From Pseudohalioglobus sediminis (lineage in GTDB: Bacteria > Pseudomonadota > Gammaproteobacteria > Pseudomonadales > Halieaceae): 64,000 nt of DNA. The notes beneath the pieces are model-generated. The model saw only the letters and a program-made list of their open reading frames with translations, did not search any database and was not told where the DNA came from. Positions within the stretch are counted from its first letter, which is position 1. Every line of letters begins with the position of its first letter. Positions 8,778 to 16,713 of the stretch are shown one piece after another. Location: the NCBI RefSeq assembly GCF_008370495.1, contig NZ_VTUX01000004.1, forward strand, positions 1-64,000, read 5' to 3'. A program made the position numbers and the translations under genes.

Positions 8778-9857
8778 ATGTTCAGCAACGATGACCTGTC
8801 CAGCCTGCGCTGGGATCCGGTAGCCAATACCGTAGAGATCATCGACCAGACCCTGTTGCCGCACACCCTGCGCTGGGTCCACCTGGATTCCCTGGAAGCC
8901 TATTGCCACGCCATCGTGCATATGCAGGTGCGCGGCGCACCCCTGATAGGCGTTACGGCGGCCTTTGGCCTGGCGCATGCGGTGGCCCGTGATCCGTCGG
9001 ACCAGTCCCTGCGCTCAGCCTGCGATGCCCTGCTCGCTACACGGCCCACTGCGGTAAACCTGCGCTGGGCACTGGAGCAGGTATGCGCAGAAATCCAGCC
9101 CCTGCTGCCGTGGGCAAGGGCAGAGGCTGCGCTGAACAAGGCCCTTGATCTGCGCTCTGGCGACATCCACAGCTGTTCACTTATCGGGGACAACGGCCTG
9201 GCGTTGCTACAGGACCTGTATGCCGGTAGGACCCTGAACGTGATGACGCATTGTAACGCCGGCTGGCTGGCGACCATTCAATGGGGCACCGCCCTGGCTC
9301 CGATCTACAAGGCTCACGCGGCGGGTATGCCGGTGCATGTCTGGGTGTCGGAAACGCGGCCCAGGAACCAGGGCGTCAACCTGAGCGCATGGGAGCTGCA
9401 GCAGGCCGGTGTGCAATGTACGGTGGTGGCAGATAACAGCTGTGGCCAGCTGATGCGCTCGGGGCAGGTGGATTGCGTTATTGTCGGCTCGGATCGAACG
9501 GCGGCCAACGGCGACGTGTGCAACAAGGTCGGTACCTATCTCAAGGCGCTGGCGGCACGGGACAACGAGATTCCTTTCTATGTGGCACTGCCGGAGTCGA
9601 CGATCGACTGGCGTTGCCCCGACGGGGATGCAATCCCCATCGAACAACGTGATGCCGCTGAGGTGTTGTCCGTCGCCGGTGTTGATGCCGCGGGGCAGGC
9701 ACTTGAAGTCAATGTGGCCGCCGTCGGCACCCGGGCACTCAACCCGGCCTTCGATGTGACACCAGCCGGGCTGGTGAGTGCACTGGTAACCGAACATGGC
9801 GTGTTTGCAGCCAGTGCGGCTGCACTTGAGACCCTGCGGTTGCAGTTGGACAGGTAA
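8778..9857 (+). CDS. mtnA: S-methyl-5-thioribose-1-phosphate isomerase
   Basis: A 359-residue isomerase of the methionine salvage pathway, converting methylthioribose-1-phosphate to methylthioribulose-1-phosphate. The eIF2B-related fold is shown by RGAPLIGVTAAFGLA, the catalytic cysteine motif MTHCNAGWLATIQWGTALAP, the ETRPRNQG strand and the VGSDRTAANGDVCNKVGTY block with the catalytic aspartate. PFYVALPESTIDW follows and then the conserved NPAFDVTPAGLV near the end. The start follows a GGATCCGCC leader nine bases after the membrane-protein gene. No other mtn genes are visible. Methylthioadenosine arises from spermidine synthesis, so its proximity to puuA is metabolically sensible. Confidence 0.95.
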   Translation: MFSNDDLSSLRWDPVANTVEIIDQTLLPHTLRWVHLDSLEAYCHAIVHMQVRGAPLIGVTAAFGLAHAVARDPSDQSLRSACDALLATRPTAVNLRWALEQVCAEIQPLLPWARAEAALNKALDLRSGDIHSCSLIGDNGLALLQDLYAGRTLNVMTHCNAGWLATIQWGTALAPIYKAHAAGMPVHVWVSETRPRNQGVNLSAWELQQAGVQCTVVADNSCGQLMRSGQVDCVIVGSDRTAANGDVCNKVGTYLKALAARDNEIPFYVALPESTIDWRCPDGDAIPIEQRDAAEVLSVAGVDAAGQALEVNVAAVGTRALNPAFDVTPAGLVSALVTEHGVFAASAAALETLRLQLDR

Positions 9858-9893
9858 TAGCGGCGCGGGCCTGCCGCCAGCCTGGCCTGGCGA

Positions 9894-10100
9894 TCAGATT
9901 TTTTCGTCCAGGCCGATATGATCAATACGCGGATAGCTGCGCCACTGGAAGGATTGTTTGTGGTCGCAGATCAGGCAGCTGTGTTCTATGTCCCCGGTTG
10001 TCGGATCTATTTCGCCTGACTTGGCCATCATGCCCTGCCCACAGGCGTCGCATACATAATTGACCTCAACCGGCCTGACTTCTCGCTTTACTTCCGGCAT
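9894..10100 (-). CDS. Small zinc-ribbon protein
   Basis: A 68-residue protein from the ATG at 10100. An upstream in-frame ATG at 10178 would add a Pro/Cys-rich stretch that looks non-coding. Two cysteine pairs, VCDACGQ and CLICDHKQ, spaced by about 24 residues, form a zinc-ribbon-like module. It begins MPEVKREVRPVEVNYVC and ends DHIGLDEKI. Such small single-ribbon proteins are common in gammaproteobacteria, with no established function known to me. It is convergent with mtnA at a spacing of 36 bases. Confidence 0.75.
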   Translation of the reverse strand: MPEVKREVRPVEVNYVCDACGQGMMAKSGEIDPTTGDIEHSCLICDHKQSFQWRSYPRIDHIGLDEKI

Positions 10101-10264
10101 GCCCCTACAACCTCTCGCGTGCTGTGTGCTGATGACTATCCGGCCGGGCAGCCCTGGCGGGCAGCACGCCTCGTGCATTTAGAGGGTAACAAAGACAATG
10201 CCGACCTGATAGCGACGGCAAACAAATCCGGGACCGGGCCTGGCGATATCAGGGCGCGGAGGCG

Positions 10265-10486
10265 CTAGAAATCATCCAGTTCCAGATCGTAGTAGCCCAG
10301 TTCATCCCTCAGGCGTTTCTCTTCCAGCCGCTGTTCAGCGCGGCGGCGTTTCTCCGCCAATCGCTGCTTGCCGCTGATTGCGGGTGCGAGCTCATCGAAC
10401 TCCTCATCAGACAGATCCCCGAGCATGGGCTCGAAGACATCGTCGAAAGAGTCAGACGTCGCCGGCTCCTGGTTGCGCTCTGCCAT
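10265..10486 (-). CDS. Small acidic/basic helical protein, PA3496-like
   Basis: A 73-residue cytoplasmic protein with an acidic N-terminal half (FDDVFEPMLGDLSDEEFDEL) and a strongly charged helix rich in Arg and Glu (residues about 40-62). The end is YYDLELDDF. The run RRRAEQRLEEKRLRDELG resembles the PA3496 family of small proteins annotated as putative envelope-integrity factors. The start is well supported by GGGAGGTGG a few bases before the ATG. A promoter-like element lies upstream at 10575-10603. Function is unknown and the family link is by resemblance only. Confidence 0.7.
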   Translation of the reverse strand: MAERNQEPATSDSFDDVFEPMLGDLSDEEFDELAPAISGKQRLAEKRRRAEQRLEEKRLRDELGYYDLELDDF

Positions 10487-10574
10487 AAACCACCTCCCGA
10501 TGATTTATAAAACGTCACAGACAGAAACCTCTCTGTCTTCTCGCGGAGTAAATCAAAAAACCATTTGCATGGGA

Positions 10575-10603
10575 ATAATTTTTTTGCCTGACATTTTTAA
10601 CAA
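10575..10603 (-). promoter_or_regulatory. Candidate sigma-70 promoter for the small protein at 10265-10486
   Basis: On the minus strand TTGTTA (10603-10598) and AATTAT (10580-10575) are separated by exactly 17 bases within an AT-rich island that contrasts with the GC-rich surroundings. The transcript would have a leader of about 80 bases containing a 7-bp hairpin AGACAGA/TCTGTCT (10519-10538). Confidence 0.4.
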
Positions 10604-10607
10604 AATC

Positions 10608-10696
10608 GGGTGGCCCGCTGCCGTCCCTGGCTCTCCCTGCCCTCGCTGTGACATCCTTGTCGCGCCGTCCCTGGCATGCGGGTCGGCGGGCCACCC
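10608..10696. repeat. Intergenic inverted and direct repeat element
   Basis: The 332-base gap 10487-10818 holds no convincing gene. Within it, GGGTGGCCCGC (10608-10618) is perfectly inverted as GCGGGCCACCC (10686-10696). Inside that pair, GCCGTCCCTGGC is repeated directly at 10620-10631 and 10664-10675. The remainder is the AT-rich promoter region described separately and ~120 bases without recognisable content. Confidence 0.6.
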
Positions 10697-10818
10697 ACTG
10701 ATGGAACTGCAAGGGTCGTGCCAGCACATTCTGCCGGCCTGATGGGCTCGAATGCGGCGAAACAGCGATAATGGGCTGCGCGTGGACATGTCCGGTCGTG
10801 TCCGGCACCGTGTCGACT

Positions 10819-11337
10819 TCAGTCAGTCGCGGGATTTTCCAGGGCATCGCGGATGGCGGTGGCGACAGCCTCGGGGCCACCCTGGGTGGCATCTACCGTA
10901 TGGTCGGCATATTGCGCATACAGCGGGGTGCGTTCTGCGTACACCTGGGCGAAGCTCTGCTTGCTGTCGCTGGCGATGCCGCGCAGGGGCGCGGCCGCGA
11001 CACGCTGCTGCAGGGTCTGCAGGTCCGCCTGCAGGTAGATAACCGGTCCCGCCTGCTGCAGTCGCTGCATGCTGGCTGCGCTGTACACCACGCTGCCACC
11101 GGTGGAGATCAGTGCACCGCCGAGGTCAATATCCAGTAGCACCTCCTCCTCTACCCGGCGCAGGTAGCGGTAGTCGTGTTGCTCAATGATGGTCTGCAGG
11201 GTGGCTCCTTCCCTGACCTGGATGTCGAGGTCAGTGTCCACGAAGCGCAAACCGGTCTGTTTGGCCAGTATCACGCCGACGGTGCTCTTGCCCACGCCGG
11301 GCATACCGATGAGGCTGAGCGTATTAAAGCGATGCAT
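10819..11337 (-). CDS. Shikimate kinase-like P-loop kinase
   Basis: A 172-residue protein from ATG 11337 (180 if the ATG at 11361 is used). It has the shikimate-kinase layout: Walker A GMPGVGKST, substrate aspartates DTDLDIQ, a YRYLRRVEEEVL segment equivalent to FRxxE, and a substrate loop ISTGGSVVYS. A lid-type arginine region (RGIASDSKQSF) and the ERTPLYAQYADHTVD end follow. The third glycine of the usual GGG triplet is serine here. The gene stands apart from aroB, with which aroK is usually linked. It may therefore be a second shikimate kinase, or a relative acting on another small alcohol. The family call is strong and the exact substrate is not. Confidence 0.8.
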   Translation of the reverse strand: MHRFNTLSLIGMPGVGKSTVGVILAKQTGLRFVDTDLDIQVREGATLQTIIEQHDYRYLRRVEEEVLLDIDLGGALISTGGSVVYSAASMQRLQQAGPVIYLQADLQTLQQRVAAAPLRGIASDSKQSFAQVYAERTPLYAQYADHTVDATQGGPEAVATAIRDALENPATD

Positions 11338-11455
11338 GCTGTCGTCCCGGGAAAAGGGCAATTATCGGTGACGCGGCGCCGCGCCGGCAAGTCGCCTTGC
11401 AGCGCCTGCTCATGCTGGGTAGAGTTGCGCTTCCCCCACTTTTTCGGAACCGCCA

Positions 11456-12565
11456 ATGAGCCTGTTGACCACCCCACTGGATACACTGCACCGAGAGTTG
11501 GGTGCAAAAATGGTGCCTTTTGCCGGCTATGACATGCCGGTTCAGTATCCGGACGGCATCATCAAGGAGCACCTGCATACGCGTGCCGCGGCCGGCCTGT
11601 TCGATGTCTCGCACATGGGGCAGGTGGTCATTGAAGGCCCGGGGGCGGCCGCCATGCTGGAGGGTCTGGTACCGGTTGATATCGAGGCACTGGAAAACAA
11701 CAGGCAGACCTATGCCCTGTTCACCAACACGCGGGGTGGTGTACTGGATGATCTCATTATCACGCGTTGGGCGCAGGACCGCTTTTTCCTGGTGGTGAAC
11801 GCCGCGTGCAAAGCACAGGACATCGAACATCTGCGCGCGCATCTCAGCGGCCAGTCCCTGCAGGTGCTGGAGCAGCAGGCATTGCTGGCACTGCAGGGCC
11901 CACGCGCACGCGAGGTGATGAGCGAGCTTTGCCCTGAGGCGGCGAAGCTGGTGTTTATGCAGGGTTGCCATACCGCTATTGACGGGGTGGATGTGTATAT
12001 CACCTGCTCCGGATATACCGGGGAGGACGGTTTTGAGATATCAGTGCCCGCGGCGGAAGCCGAGGCTCTGGCACGCAAACTCCTGGCCTGGGAGCAGGTG
12101 GCACCAGTAGGCTTGGGTGCCCGTGATTCTCTCCGCCTGGAGGCGGGGCTGTGCCTTTACGGCAATGAACTGACCGAGGACATTGACCCGGTGCAGGCCG
12201 GGTTACTGTGGTCGATCAGCAAGTCGCGCAGGGAAGACGGCGAGCGTGCCGGCGGCTTTCCCGGCGCGGATGTCGTGTTCGAGCGAATTCGCAATCGCCC
12301 TGCCTTGCGTCGCGTGGGGCTGAAAGTAGAGGGCAAGCGCCCGGTGCGCGCTGGCCAGGCCGTCACGGACGCTGACGGTAACAAGGTGGGCGAGGTGTGT
12401 TCGGCCGGTTATGGTGCCAGTGTCGGTGGCCCCGTCGCCATGGCCTATGTGCAGCGGACTGTCGGTGAGCCGGGCACGGCGCTGGCCGTTGATGTACGCG
12501 GCAAGCCGGTATCGGTTACTGTGGCGCGGATGCCCTTCACTCCGCAGCGCTATTATCGGGGTTGA
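11456..12565 (+). CDS. gcvT: Aminomethyltransferase GcvT (glycine cleavage T-protein)
   Basis: A 369-residue tetrahydrofolate-dependent aminomethyltransferase that releases ammonia and forms methylene-THF from the H-protein-bound intermediate. Conserved features are the GAKMVPFAGYDMPVQY opening, the AAAGLFDVSHMGQV strand, TRGGVLDDLI, CSGYTGEDGFEISVP, GARDSLRLEAGLCLYGNEL and the C-terminal GEVCSAGYGAS. The length is typical. The gcvH and gcvP genes, commonly linked, are absent from the window. The gene is divergent from the shikimate-kinase-like gene, and its 3-prime end overlaps the convergent batD by 29 bases. Confidence 0.94.
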   Translation: MSLLTTPLDTLHRELGAKMVPFAGYDMPVQYPDGIIKEHLHTRAAAGLFDVSHMGQVVIEGPGAAAMLEGLVPVDIEALENNRQTYALFTNTRGGVLDDLIITRWAQDRFFLVVNAACKAQDIEHLRAHLSGQSLQVLEQQALLALQGPRAREVMSELCPEAAKLVFMQGCHTAIDGVDVYITCSGYTGEDGFEISVPAAEAEALARKLLAWEQVAPVGLGARDSLRLEAGLCLYGNELTEDIDPVQAGLLWSISKSRREDGERAGGFPGADVVFERIRNRPALRRVGLKVEGKRPVRAGQAVTDADGNKVGEVCSAGYGASVGGPVAMAYVQRTVGEPGTALAVDVRGKPVSVTVARMPFTPQRYYRG

Positions 12566-13604
12566 GCCGCTCCGGTAGTGCCGGCCTGCGCAGGTCCTGC
12601 ACCTGCCGCCACAGCCGCAGCGCAGGGGCACGGTAACGCCCGAGCAGGCGCCAGGGGCGAAAACGCAACAGCAGCCAGCCGAGTAGCGCGACCAGTGCGA
12701 CGCTGGCCCCAAGCACAATAAGATTTTGTCGCTGTAACAGCACCGGTGGGTCAGCGCTGGCACCAACGGCGCCGCCTGCGACCTCAACCTGCAACGCTGG
12801 CAGTGACAGCAGTTCCAGTTCGCCGGTAGTCGTATTCCACCAGAAGAAATCCTGCTGTGGCAGCAGGTAGCTGCCGGGTTTTTCGGCGACGTAACTGATC
12901 TCCTGTACGCGGCTGGCAGTGATTTGGCCGCGATTGGTGCTGTTTTCCAGCTCTGGCGGTGCCGGGTAGGCAGCGAGCCCGGAGACCGGATCCTCCGCAA
13001 ACGCCGGCAGCATCATGGCCTGCACATCTCTGGCCGTGAATTCGATGCGCCTGGTGAAGGCGTCGCCGGCCTGCAGCGCGTCGATGCTGCGATCGACGCT
13101 CTGGCTAACGCTGAATTCGGGTGCGGCCACCCAGAAAGGAGCCTGCTCCAACTCTGCCGGCAATGACACTGTGAAGCTGACCGCCGGCGCCTCCAGCTCG
13201 CCGCTCAGGTTGCCGGCGTCGCCGCCATTTACCTGCACCGTCATGGCGATAGCAGGAATCGTGAATTCCCCGGCGCGCTGTGGGTATACATCCAGCGCCC
13301 AGCGCTGGATGACCCAGGTCTGCCCGCCGCGGGTCTCGCTGGCGTTGGCCGCAAACTGTTGTGTTTGCAATATCACCAGCCCGGGTATTTCGGGGATGCG
13401 AATGCGGGTGCCGCCGGTAAACCAGTTTTGCGTGGCCACCTCAACCACCAGTTCTGCCCGCTGTCCCGGTACCAGCAGTCCACTGTCCATGCTGCTGTTG
13501 ACGCTGAGTTCGCCAGCGCGCACCAGTGCCTGCAAATCATCGTCGCCGAGTGCGGGGAACACCGCGGCGAGGGCGAGAATGCAGAACAGCAGCTGGCGCA
13601 TCAT
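12537..13604 (-). CDS. BatD-family membrane protein
   Basis: The ATG at 13604 overlaps the stop codon of the preceding gene (ATGA) and gives 355 residues starting MMRQLLFCILALAAVFPALG, a clear signal peptide. A longer open frame exists but lacks that logic. The body is beta-rich (VPGQRAELVVEV, IPEIPGL, RWALDVYPQRAGEFTIP), as in BatD/oxygen-tolerance proteins. One transmembrane helix near residues 285-305 (LIVLGASVALVALLGWLL) is followed by a basic cytoplasmic tail. It is the last gene of the MoxR/Bat operon. It probably acts as a periplasmic scaffold for the VWA proteins, though the biochemical role of Bat proteins is not settled. Confidence 0.88.
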   Translation of the reverse strand: MMRQLLFCILALAAVFPALGDDDLQALVRAGELSVNSSMDSGLLVPGQRAELVVEVATQNWFTGGTRIRIPEIPGLVILQTQQFAANASETRGGQTWVIQRWALDVYPQRAGEFTIPAIAMTVQVNGGDAGNLSGELEAPAVSFTVSLPAELEQAPFWVAAPEFSVSQSVDRSIDALQAGDAFTRRIEFTARDVQAMMLPAFAEDPVSGLAAYPAPPELENSTNRGQITASRVQEISYVAEKPGSYLLPQQDFFWWNTTTGELELLSLPALQVEVAGGAVGASADPPVLLQRQNLIVLGASVALVALLGWLLLRFRPWRLLGRYRAPALRLWRQVQDLRRPALPERLNPDNSAAE

Positions 13605-15241
13605 GGCTGCTCCCGGCGCTGCAACTGCATGCTGAACTTGGTGGCGAGGAAGTTGGCCGGATCCTGCTGCACACCGCGCAGCCACATATCACGAGTGGCC
13701 TGGCTTTCCAGGATTTCCTCGGCGGTGTACTGTTTCAGTTCGATCTGGTCGAAGCTGATCTTCTCCGCACCCTCGGCGGGGATGGCATCGTCGCCACCCA
13801 TTTGTTTTTCCTCGCTGCTGCCCTCTTCACCCTGCTGTGACTCGCTCATGCGGTTGATCTCGTCGATGACGGCCTGCACCGTGTCGCGGTTTTCGCGGGC
13901 GCCCGGGTAGTCGGGGTTGCGCGCCAGCAACTGGTCATAGCGTTTTACCGCCCGCAGGAAATCCCTGGCATGGGCGCGTGCGTTGGCTTCATTGAACAGG
14001 GCGTCATCACTGTCAGTACGGGAGAAATACTCCGCGGCCTCCATGAAATCCTCGTTGTAATAGAAAGCGATGCCTTTCCACATCGGGTCCTGGAAATGCC
14101 GGGCAGCGGCGCGGTAATCGCCGCGCTGCAAAAGCCACCGGCCCTGCTGGTCAGGCGTCATCCACAGGTCTGCAAACCACTGGCCAAACGAGAATCCAGC
14201 ATCTGTGGTTGCGGCAGGCTGGTTGGGATCCTCTGCGGCCATACTGTGATCGGGCGTGCCCCATAACAGTACCGGCACCAGCAGCCAGGTCCAGGTCAGG
14301 GTCCAGCCCTTACGGAACCACATCAGGAATAGCGCCAGACACAGGAAAACCAGCGGGTAGCCACCGTCCAGCCATGGCAGCGCATCGTCGTCGATGATCA
14401 CGTAATGGCTTTCCACGCGGCGCTCCAGCGCACGCACGTCCTTGTCGTCCACGGTGAGGCTGAAATAGTGGCCGCCGCTTGCCCTGGCCAGTTGCTCGAG
14501 GTTGCGACGTTCGAGCGGGATCAGCCCATCCTCGTCGCGCTCCGAGCCTACCCCGAGCACCAGCAACTGGTGCTGCCGGGCGTCAAAATAGCCAGCAAAC
14601 GCGGCCAGGCTGTCGGCGCCCAGCCCGTCCGTGAGTAACACCACCGATGCAGGCGCGGTGGTATCGCGCAGGATTTCATCCACCAGTGGCAGGGCGTATT
14701 CGGGGAACTTGCCGGGCCTGGGCATCATCTGAGGGGTAATTGCGGCAAGGTACTGGTCGAGAATCTCGCGATCCGCTGTCAGGGTGAGCACCGTATGTGC
14801 GCTGCCCGCGTAGACCACCACGGCCGACTGCTTGTCCGGGCGCAGTGCCAGCAGGTCGGAGGCCTTTTGCTTGGCCCGCTGCAGTCGCGAGGGCTGGATG
14901 TCTGTCTGCTCCATGGAAGACGATACATCCACCAGCACGACCATCGCCGCCTCATCCTGGCTCAGCGGTGATGGTTGCTGTCGCCAGCTGGGCCCGGCGA
15001 CGATGAGGGTCATCGCTATGGTCAGCGCCACGGTAAAGGTGGTCGGACTCAGCCAGCGGGATTCTGTGCGATCCAGCCGCAGGTGCTCCAGCAGGTGGGG
15101 GGCGATGATGCCGCCAAACATGTCTTTCTGCTGCTGCCGTTTGAGCAGCATGACGACCAGCCAGAGACCGGGAACCAGCAACAGCAACGCCCAGGGCCTG
15201 AGCAGGTGAAAGTGCTCCAGCGCAGCGAGGTCAGGCAGCAT
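13601..15241 (-). CDS. BatB/BatC fusion: VWA domain with C-terminal TPR region
   Basis: A 546-residue inner-membrane protein. Two helices at the N-terminus (about 16-33 and 65-85) precede a von Willebrand A domain with the MIDAS motif DVSSSME, a threonine strand and VVLLTDGLGADS. Two further helices lie near 302-345. The C-terminal ~170 residues contain TPR-like helices (GDYRAAARHFQDPMWKG, FFNEANAR-type pairs, LARNPDYPGARENRD). An acidic Gln/Glu-rich tail follows. This combines what are separate BatB and BatC genes in other bacteria. It overlaps batA upstream by 11 bases and batD downstream by 4, indicating translational coupling. Confidence 0.9.
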   Translation of the reverse strand: MLPDLAALEHFHLLRPWALLLLVPGLWLVVMLLKRQQQKDMFGGIIAPHLLEHLRLDRTESRWLSPTTFTVALTIAMTLIVAGPSWRQQPSPLSQDEAAMVVLVDVSSSMEQTDIQPSRLQRAKQKASDLLALRPDKQSAVVVYAGSAHTVLTLTADREILDQYLAAITPQMMPRPGKFPEYALPLVDEILRDTTAPASVVLLTDGLGADSLAAFAGYFDARQHQLLVLGVGSERDEDGLIPLERRNLEQLARASGGHYFSLTVDDKDVRALERRVESHYVIIDDDALPWLDGGYPLVFLCLALFLMWFRKGWTLTWTWLLVPVLLWGTPDHSMAAEDPNQPAATTDAGFSFGQWFADLWMTPDQQGRWLLQRGDYRAAARHFQDPMWKGIAFYYNEDFMEAAEYFSRTDSDDALFNEANARAHARDFLRAVKRYDQLLARNPDYPGARENRDTVQAVIDEINRMSESQQGEEGSSEEKQMGGDDAIPAEGAEKISFDQIELKQYTAEEILESQATRDMWLRGVQQDPANFLATKFSMQLQRREQP

Positions 15242-16223
15242 CAGCAGCCCTCCTGGCGCGCGCCGTGATCAGCGCCATGGTGACGTGGTAGAGCAGGTAT
15301 AGCACCATGGCCAGCGCTACAGGCAGCCAGTGCAGGCTTTGCCTGGGGCGGAAACTGATGCTCTCATAGAGCTCCGGTTCCAACTCGCCGATCGTCAGGT
15401 AGGCGTCACGCATCTGCTGCTGGTCCAGGGCTTCGAAGGAGCGCCCTCCGGTCAGTTCGCTGACCCGCCGGATCGTCGCCATGTCCAGTGCGTCCTCGCC
15501 TACGGTGGTGGGGTCACCGATGGCGATGGTATAGATGCGTACGTCATAACTGGCCGCCACCTTGGCCGCGTCTACCGGTGGCACGGTGCTGCCGGTGTCG
15601 TTGCCGTCCGTCAACATGATCAGCACGCGATTGTCAGAATCGCTCTGGGTGAACTGGCGGATGGCCAGGCCGATGGCATCGCCGAAAACCGTGCTTGGCC
15701 CTGCCATGCCAATTTCAGTCTCGTCCAGCAACTGCTGCCAGACCTGGTGGTCGTCTGTAAAGGGTGTCTGCAAATAGGCAGCGGCGCCAAATACAATCAG
15801 GCCGAGACGGTCCGAGGCGCGCCGATTGGCGAGATCGGCCAGCACGCGCTTCACTGCCTGCAGACGATTCACGCTGCTGCCATCGGGCAGGGTGAAGTCC
15901 TGTGCTTCCATGGAGCCGGACAGGTCTACCGCGATCATCAGGTCGCGACCGGATTTCTGTTGTTCAATCGGTGGGCCGATCCACTGTGGCTTTGCCGCGG
16001 CCAGCACCAGGCACAGCCAGGTCAGGTTGACCAGCAGCCGCTGCAAGCGATCACGGCGCAATACGCGCGCTCCCTGCTCCGGGCGCTGCTCACTCAGTTC
16101 TACCAGCTTCCTGAAGAAGGGCACACGCACCGAATCGCGGCTCTCCTTATATGCCGGCAGCAAGCGCATCAGTAGCGGCAGTGCCAACAGCAGTAACGCG
16201 AACGGGTAGGTCAGCTCAATCAT
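15231..16223 (-). CDS. BatA-like VWA domain membrane protein
   Basis: A 330-residue protein with an N-terminal hydrophobic helix (FALLLLALPLLMRLLP), a second at about 65-80, a VWA domain and a C-terminal helix near 305-322. The MIDAS signature DLSGSME is intact, and VLIMLTDGNDTGSTVP supplies the distal aspartate and threonine residues. A basic motif KESRDSVRVPFF follows the first helix, as in other BatA proteins. The start codon lies inside the end of the DUF4381 gene (8-base overlap). It is expected to form a metal-dependent VWA assembly with BatB and to be handled by the MoxR ATPase encoded at the head of the operon. Confidence 0.9.
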   Translation of the reverse strand: MIELTYPFALLLLALPLLMRLLPAYKESRDSVRVPFFRKLVELSEQRPEQGARVLRRDRLQRLLVNLTWLCLVLAAAKPQWIGPPIEQQKSGRDLMIAVDLSGSMEAQDFTLPDGSSVNRLQAVKRVLADLANRRASDRLGLIVFGAAAYLQTPFTDDHQVWQQLLDETEIGMAGPSTVFGDAIGLAIRQFTQSDSDNRVLIMLTDGNDTGSTVPPVDAAKVAASYDVRIYTIAIGDPTTVGEDALDMATIRRVSELTGGRSFEALDQQQMRDAYLTIGELEPELYESISFRPRQSLHWLPVALAMVLYLLYHVTMALITARARRAADAA

Positions 16224-16713
16224 CGAAGCGATTCTTGTGTTGTGTCACCCAGTCCAGGCTCGCGCGCAGCAACCGCGAGCGCGCATCCGCCTCCACGCTG
16301 GCAGTCCGGTAGACAGTGTCCTCCAGCAGCTTGCACTCGTGCTCATCGAAGGGCGGCGAGTCGCACTGGCTGTTCAGGAAGCCGGTCCAGGCGGTACCGG
16401 AAAGGCTGGCCACCTGCTCCCTGGAAAAGGCTTCCATCGCGGCAAGCTTCAGCAGCCGGTTGATTTCTACCACGGCGTTTTCCGCATTTTCCGCCGCGCG
16501 CAATCGACGCAGCGCCTCGCTTCGATAGCGGTTGTGATACCAGTGCCGGGCCCGGCGCGCCAGCCGGCGCCCGAGTATGACCAGCAGTGCCGCCGCGACC
16601 AGGTACCAGCCGGGTGTTTGCGGCAGCCAGTCGATGGCCGGTGGCGAGACCACTTCATTGAAATCGCCCAGTACATAGTTGCCGAAGATGTCTGGCAGTG
16701 CCGGCAGGCTCAT
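16216..16713 (-). CDS. DUF4381 membrane protein of the Bat operon
   Basis: A 165-residue protein with one central transmembrane helix (about residues 36-54, WYLVAAALLVILG) followed by a very basic stretch and a helical cytoplasmic region (RYRSEALRRLRAA, VEINRLLKLAAMEAFSRE). The C-terminal half carries SGTAWTGFLNSQC. This is the layout of DUF4381 proteins, which are found almost only between DUF58 and VWA genes in MoxR operons. It overlaps the DUF58 gene by 4 bases (ATGA) and batA by 8. Its precise role is unknown. A scaffold or regulator of VWA insertion is an inference from context. Confidence 0.85.
   Translation of the reverse strand: MSLPALPDIFGNYVLGDFNEVVSPPAIDWLPQTPGWYLVAAALLVILGRRLARRARHWYHNRYRSEALRRLRAAENAENAVVEINRLLKLAAMEAFSREQVASLSGTAWTGFLNSQCDSPPFDEHECKLLEDTVYRTASVEADARSRLLRASLDWVTQHKNRFDD

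Noticed and set aside
10515-10892. 125-residue minus-strand open frame across the repeat-rich gap and into the shikimate-kinase-like gene
   Set aside because: Rich in Arg, Pro and Cys, crosses the promoter-like and dyad elements, and overlaps the well-supported kinase gene in another frame.
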